Part shown: one piece after another, positions 59,161 to 64,000 of the stretch
How the letters are laid out: each line of letters begins with the position of its first letter
Numbering within the stretch: position 1 is the first letter of the stretch
Assembly (NCBI GenBank): GCA_963969495.1
Contig: OZ018326.1
Location: 182,939,653 to 183,003,652, forward strand
DNA length: 64,000 nt
DNA from: Ceratothoa steindachneri
Lineage: Eukaryota > Arthropoda > Malacostraca > Isopoda > Cymothoidae
Direction of reading: 5' to 3'
Made by a program: the position numbers and the translations under genes
Notes under the pieces: model-generated
Seen by the model: only the letters and a program-made list of their open reading frames with translations
Told to the model about the DNA's origin: nothing
The model's database searches: none

Positions 59161-60560
59161 TTGCACTTCTCGCAAAAGATAGAAGTAATGGAACGCACTA
59201 CAAAGCGAGTCATACTTAATGTGCTTCAAAGAAAATCACCAGGAGAACAAAAAGCACTACTAGGCCCTATTCGCGGACATTCATTTTGTGGTAGTGATGA
59301 AAATAAAGGCAAAGGCATAGACACTCTTTTATCAAACAAAGGAACACTTTCACAGTACCAAAATTTGCTAGAAGAGCTAAATATTGCAAATGGCTCCAAA
59401 CTGCAGTGATATATGCCCAAAAATAGGGAGCTGGATCGGTTTATACACTCGTTACGAAGTTAACGAAGAAATGGAGCAACAACAATCATGGAACAAAATT
59501 AAAGAAGATTAAAGTTCAACAACCATACCCACTTCTTAAAGATATCTTTCTCAAACACCAAAATGTCAGTGAATTATTCCATTTTAGCCTATACTATAAG
59601 AATCCCTAGGAAAGAACATTTAGAAAGAAAAATTTTCAATACATTCTGACGTACTCAATTGTTACAAAATGGAGCAGCACACCACAACGAAATACTCAAA
59701 TAGATAGAGGATTATGGATTCTAAATTCTCATTTGAGGAGCACAGGCACAAAGAATATACCAACGCAAATAATTTGATCACAGCTTCCCAATCAGAAAAT
59801 CAATAATGAAGAAGAGGGATTAAGAAAAATAAATATAAGAAAATAGTCTTAGGAAAGAGCGAACAAGCAAAATATTGCAGCCTCAAGATCAAATTCTCCA
59901 AATCTCTGCAGAGAATAACGTACTTATAATTGATGTGCATTATTCATGCTCACTTATAAAACCAATTGAAATCAGAATGCTATGAAAAAACAATGAGCTC
60001 AATGATAAAAGTAAAACTTACCTGCATTAAAGTTATCACCATACCTCGACTCTTTGGGAATTTTCAAGATCTCCATAGTGTTGGGGAAAATAAACGATTA
60101 ACAACACCTAAGAAAGAGGCACAAATAATACACTATCAACGGAAGAAGAAAGATCTGTGTTTCCCAAACTAATAAATATAAAATAATAAAATTACAAAAC
60201 AAGCAGGAAGAAATAGAAAATTCATGTTTGCTGTTGTGTAAAGAATAACTTCCAGTCCGGGAGAAAATAGACGAGAGTAAATATGTTTAGGAATAAATAT
60301 GGGAATATTGGAAATGGCTGGACCACCAAGAATGTACAATATGGAAAACTATTCAGAGAAGTATTTGCTGATACTATACTCATATCAGAACAAAGCTAAA
60401 TGTAAACATTAAGGAGTTGAAGATCTGGATCTTGGAAACTAAAATTCAATGACTTGGATAGCTATCGCATTTAATAAGATAATGAAATATAGAAATATCA
60501 GAAACCTTGCGAGTCAAATGTGGTGATTTAGGTCGCAATAGAGTTGGAGGGTATGACTAT
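59161..60560 (+). pseudogene. possible decayed non-LTR ORF1/endonuclease remnant
   Basis: The plus strand is purine-rich and carries short coding-like blocks in changing frames: ERTTKRVILNVLQRKSPGEQ (59188-59247), INKRLTTPKKE-like sequence near 60090, and DLGN..MTWIAIAFNKIMKY near 60430-60490 followed by LASQ and RVGGYDYYY near 60500-60560, the last resembling a Jockey-type endonuclease. The family is uncertain, and no domain could be proven by reading alone. Confidence 0.3.
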
Positions 60561-61064
60561 TACTATCGTTAGCACCTGTCAAAGAATATCTTTTGTGGAG
60601 ATATACTTCTTTTATTTTAAGTATACTTTTGTCTAAGAATGCTATTTTGGGTTTTTTTTTAAGGAAGAGCCGCTTCTACACGTAAGTATATAGAGAAACG
60701 CACAAGAATATCCCCAAATAAACATATATTCTGAATTTAACAATTAACTATGACAAAAAGACAGTAGACACATTTATATCCTTCTCCTAAGCTAACCGAG
60801 TCCAAACCGGTTGGCAACTGGGCCTATTAAAATATCTCTTAAAGACAAAAATAAACAAATAGGCTACACTTAACACACCAATTGCCGATTAGTTATTTTA
60901 TCGCGCCTCTTAAAGATTAGCATTAAACATTAAATTAAATTACTCACTTCTACTAGTAAGTATGACGGGGTTCACGTACAATTGTTTCTACTTCCGTTAA
61001 ATCGTGGAACGTAATCAACTCATACTAAAACAATATGAATATAAATTTTCTTTCTAACTTACAT
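60561..61064. other. spacer, nothing recognised
   Basis: AT-rich DNA with no supported feature. Confidence 0.5.
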
Positions 61065-61496
61065 TACAGAAGGGATCAGGGGTTGCCGGATGTTGCTGGA
61101 GGGCTTTTCTCGCGCTTCGGAGAGTTGAATTGGACGAAAGTAGAACTGGGCGAGATGGGATGGAGGAAGAGAGGGTGGGCGAAGTCAACTTCTTATTGTA
61201 ACTTTGGCTCCGGTTACCTTAAGAAGACGGAGAGTGTTATGGTGCTCCTCGCTCAAAGAGTTCTCTTCTGAAAAATATTGAAGCACCTCTGTCTCCTATT
61301 TATTAACAAATAAAACCTCGTTGTGGCTTGGCTCTTCTCCTCTCACTCTTACGGAGCTTGAGCTGTGAGAACACTCGAGTGTGAGCGGGTTTTCTTTTCT
61401 CTAGTCAGACTTATTCTAAGTCTGTAAAGGATTCTTCGGTATAGAACCGATAAAAAACTTGACGATTTATGTTAATTCGGCACTGGAGGGGGGAGG

Positions 61497-61902
61497 GTCG
61501 ATCTTCTCAATCTGATCCTTTAACGTCTCTTCTCGAATAATCTCGACTGGCTGAAGGATCGATCTACACGAACTGATCCTATGTCGTTCTCACCGAATAA
61601 TTCTGACTGGCTGAAGGATCAATCTTCTCAAACTGATCCTATAACGTTCTCACCGAATAATATTGACTGGCTGAGGGATTGATCTTCTCGAACTGGTCCT
61701 ATATCGTTCTCACTGAATAACCTTGACTGGCTAAAGGATCGATTTTCTCGAACTGATCCTATATCGTTCTAGCCGAATAATCTTTACTGGCTGAAAGATT
61801 CATCTTCTCGAACTGATCCTAAATCGTTCTCACCGAATAATCTTGACTAGCTGAAGGATCGATCTTCTCGAACTGATCCTTTATCGTTCTCACCGAATAA
61901 TA
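61497..61902 (-). repeat. 60-bp tandem repeat, seven units
   Basis: Units run about GATCGATCTTCTCGAACTGA-TCCTATATCGTTCTCACCGA-ATAATCTTGACTGGCTGAAG, repeating at exactly 60 bp from 61558 to 61902 and 59-60 bp for the first. Divergence is mainly point changes. Each unit carries GATCGATC or a one-base variant. It lies directly downstream (minus strand) of the TATA-like box. Confidence 0.95.
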
Positions 61903-61923
61903 ATCTTTTCTCTTTCCTTCAGT

Positions 61924-61935
61924 GGCTTATTTATA
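61924..61935 (-). promoter_or_regulatory. TATA-like box of the 61-kb LTR-like island
   Basis: TATAAATAAGCC on the minus strand, about 175 bp after the TGTTGATTGAG start and about 20 bp before the 60-bp array. Placement suits an LTR promoter; not otherwise supported. Confidence 0.35.
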
Positions 61936-62199
61936 GGCGGACCACCGTCCCATCTAGGGGGAAGGGGCGAGGCCACAGAGGGAAGCGCTAGTGGTGAGGT
62001 CGCATCTGGGAGAGCGAGGAGTAAAGAGGTTGGCACTGAGGTGCCCAACTCGGCTTGTTAATTAGAGAGCCCATCAACCGCCACCCTCCTCAATCTCAGT
62101 CTCAATCAACAGAAATCCCATCCCAATCTATAATATATAAAGATTAAAATAAAATAGAGCAAACTGGAAAGCCTATTAGTCTAGAGTAAATATATATAT

Positions 62200-62745
62200 C
62201 TCACAAAAATTGGAAAAAGCTAGGCTTAAAGCTATAAACGAGAGGAAACTGCGATTAAACAAAATCAATATCGAGGCAAATACGTTCCCCAAATACTCAG
62301 GTAATAGTGATTTTTCCTACAAATGGACCGAATATATGAAGAACCTACGAAGGGAAATGATGAAATTGTGTCACTTACTCCTCAAAGGAGGACCCTTACA
62401 AGATATACGGAAGAAAAGGCATGGGAACATTTAGGGCCACTGATCTTAGAAAAAGAAAGTGCAAAGAGGAAAGAATACCATCGACGATGTAGACACCAAA
62501 ACCATCGGCAAAAGAAATTTAGAATAAATTAAGTAGATGGAAAGGATCTCCGCCTAAACATAAAATCAATAGACGATACGAATGGAAACTAAAAAAAGAT
62601 GATGAAATTATAGAAAGAATATTCAGTGAACATCGGAAGCTAGTAAGTAACTTTATTGAAGAGAAGGATGAATTGGGTATATTTGAAAACCAAATAATCG
62701 ACGAGCTAAATACCATCATCGAAAGGACACATGCGCACCATTAGG
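62200..62745 (+). pseudogene. unrecognised decayed reading frame
   Basis: Three overlapping frames hand over from one to the next with charged, coding-like composition: KARLKAINERKLRLNKINIE (62213-62272), TPQRRTLTRYTEEKAWEHLG (about 62378-62437) and DDEIIERIFSEHRKLVSNFI then EEKDELGIFENQIIDELNTI (about 62598-62718). The pattern suggests one ancestral protein with a coiled-coil-like end and two later indels. I do not recognise the family; a retroelement ORF1 is a guess. Confidence 0.3.
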
Positions 62746-64000
62746 TGAAAGAAGAAAAGAACAAGTGTTAAAGCGAAGGTGCACATTAATAACAAAAGAA
62801 CTGATATAGAAATGCATTATAAGTTTGTACAACTCAATCCGGTCGGAGTTACTGGTGTAAGTTAGGTCAGGTTATGTGTTTTTTACTATGTTAAGTAAGA
62901 TACTGATAGAAAATAAAACAAGGCATAACGATCTAGCTAGAAACTAATAACAATATAATCGAGTCATATTAGCCTAACAAAACAAAAAAAATTTACCTAA
63001 AGTACGTACCACATTAACCAAAAAACTAATACCACTAAATAATACTCACAAACCAAAATGCTCTAACCCCTGGTTTGTAACAAATTCTAGCACTCATATA
63101 AACCAACAGACTAAACATAGGAATAAAGTCAAATTCATCAGAATTATTTGGTGTACCTGGAATTGTTCCAGAATTAAAACAGAGCAACGCCATTCACCCT
63201 ACTAAACTACATAATTCTCCATTTGTGTTTAGAATGTACTCTTAGATATTTATTGTACTTTATAAATTAACATTTTACGATGTATCTTTTGAGATAGATT
63301 GTATCAATCTTGAAAATAAATTTCTAGTTCTCACAGCAGGAAAAATATGTTTTAAAAAGTTAATATTCACTTTATAATAGAACCAATTACAGAAAATAGC
63401 CTTGTCATTCGTTAATGAAAGAATTCCTATCATTATTTTTGACAAAAGTCTCTCAAAGCCATTTGACCCAATTATATAAAATACCCTTAAGAATTCTTAT
63501 TTTTTATGCGATTTATATTTTTCCTATATATTGAAATTAGGCTGCCGTAGCTAAATATACTTAACATATCGCATCCGTCAATTTTAGCATCTTTCTTAGT
63601 TATCTTTTCATATCCTTCTAAGAGAGTACATGTTGAAGAAACTAATCCACAAAATACTTTTTAACATTTCCCTGGAAATTAAAATGCCAAGATTGGAAGT
63701 CATCTTATTATAATGATCATAGCGTGTGTGCGTGTGTATTTGTGTGTCCATTTGTGCATTTAAAATAAAAATTGTCAAATGATTTTTTTCTTGAACACCA
63801 ATCTTGAATGAGTTGTGAAATAAAAAAATCTTTTTATGTCCTACATTTTCTTATTTTGCGATCGAAGCGAACAAGCGCCGCAGGCCTAGCAAAAAACACA
63901 CCCAGGGTGGATTTTTGTTAGATATATTGAATAAATTATTGGAAACTTATAAAGAGCAAAAATCTCAGATTAAACCTGTTTACTCTCGTTTCAACATGAA
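62746..64000. other. intergenic stretch to the window end, nothing recognised
   Basis: AT-rich. GTAAGTTAGGTCAGGTTATG near 62857-62876 is another degenerate TTAGG-like string, and a short GT-rich run lies near 63725-63755. No gene or repeat family supported. Confidence 0.5.

Larger units (their letters stand above)
61065..62111 (-). repeat. GC-richer LTR-like island with tandem array
   Basis: Composition rises abruptly at both limits. On the minus strand it starts TGTTGATTGAGACTGAGATT at 62111, has a TATAAATAAGCC box at 61924-61935, then the 60-bp array, then an AATAAA signal near 61296-61302. These are LTR-like features in the right order. No retroelement protein adjoins and no target duplication was found, so the boundaries and identity are provisional. 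An open frame at 61035-61271 (+) matches nothing. Confidence 0.4.

Noticed and set aside
61497..61902. CRISPR-like array
   Set aside because: Units are contiguous 60-bp tandem copies with no unique spacers, in eukaryotic DNA.

Overview
This is eukaryotic, AT-rich, intergenic DNA packed with decayed transposable elements. I find no host protein-coding gene, rRNA or tRNA that I can defend. Long (AT)n microsatellites recur (starts of arrays near 4, 24866, 25191, 35003, 35511 and 36978). The element families (Tc1/mariner of several kinds, two piggyBac elements, Jockey-, CR1- and L2-like LINEs, a Penelope-like element, Gypsy-type LTR elements, and a conserved repeat-borne protein common in arthropods) suggest a metazoan, most likely an arthropod and perhaps a crustacean. 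That is inference from element families; the sequence does not name the species.

Layout: 2.2-3.5 kb, Tc1-like remnant (+). 3.6-5.2 kb, Jockey-like reverse transcriptase (RT) remnant (-). 5.6-5.9 kb, foldback repeat. 6.4-7.7 kb, remnant of an unnamed arthropod repeat protein (-). 12.3-14.5 kb, LTR-like repeats around a Gypsy RNase H scrap. 17.5-20.5 kb, GC-rich piggyBac element. 21.8-23.15 kb, LINE ORF1/endonuclease remnant (+). 24.9-25.2 kb, 225-bp foldback between two (AT)n tracts. 28.15-31.75 kb, second piggyBac (-) interrupted by an L2-like LINE and by a separate 68-bp LINE tail. 32.2-32.7 kb, mariner remnant (-). 32.7-35.4 kb, 5-bp-periodic satellite split by a 1188-bp solo LTR with a clean 5-bp target duplication. 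35.6-38.85 kb, a dispersed repeat in two copies, a Tc1 scrap and a Penelope-like 3' end with a palindromic junction. 39.75-40.99 kb, a Tc1-like element with both ends and TA duplication. 41.3-42.5 kb, mariner remnant (-). 43.6-44.5 kb, LTR-like GC island. 45.7-46.5 kb, CR1 3' end. 48.4-55.8 kb, one LINE (-) split by a 5.2-kb Gypsy-type element; 55.9-56.3 kb, another copy of that LINE. 61.1-62.1 kb, LTR-like island with a 60-bp tandem array.

The parts do not form an operon or pathway. What the window records is insertion history: older elements split by younger ones, arrays expanding inside repeats, and deletions. The observations most worth pursuing are the Gypsy-type element whose integrase lies upstream of its RT, the L2-like LINE whose 3' hairpin tail appears twice inside one piggyBac, the dated solo LTR in the satellite, and the GC-rich piggyBac that stands out from its surroundings.
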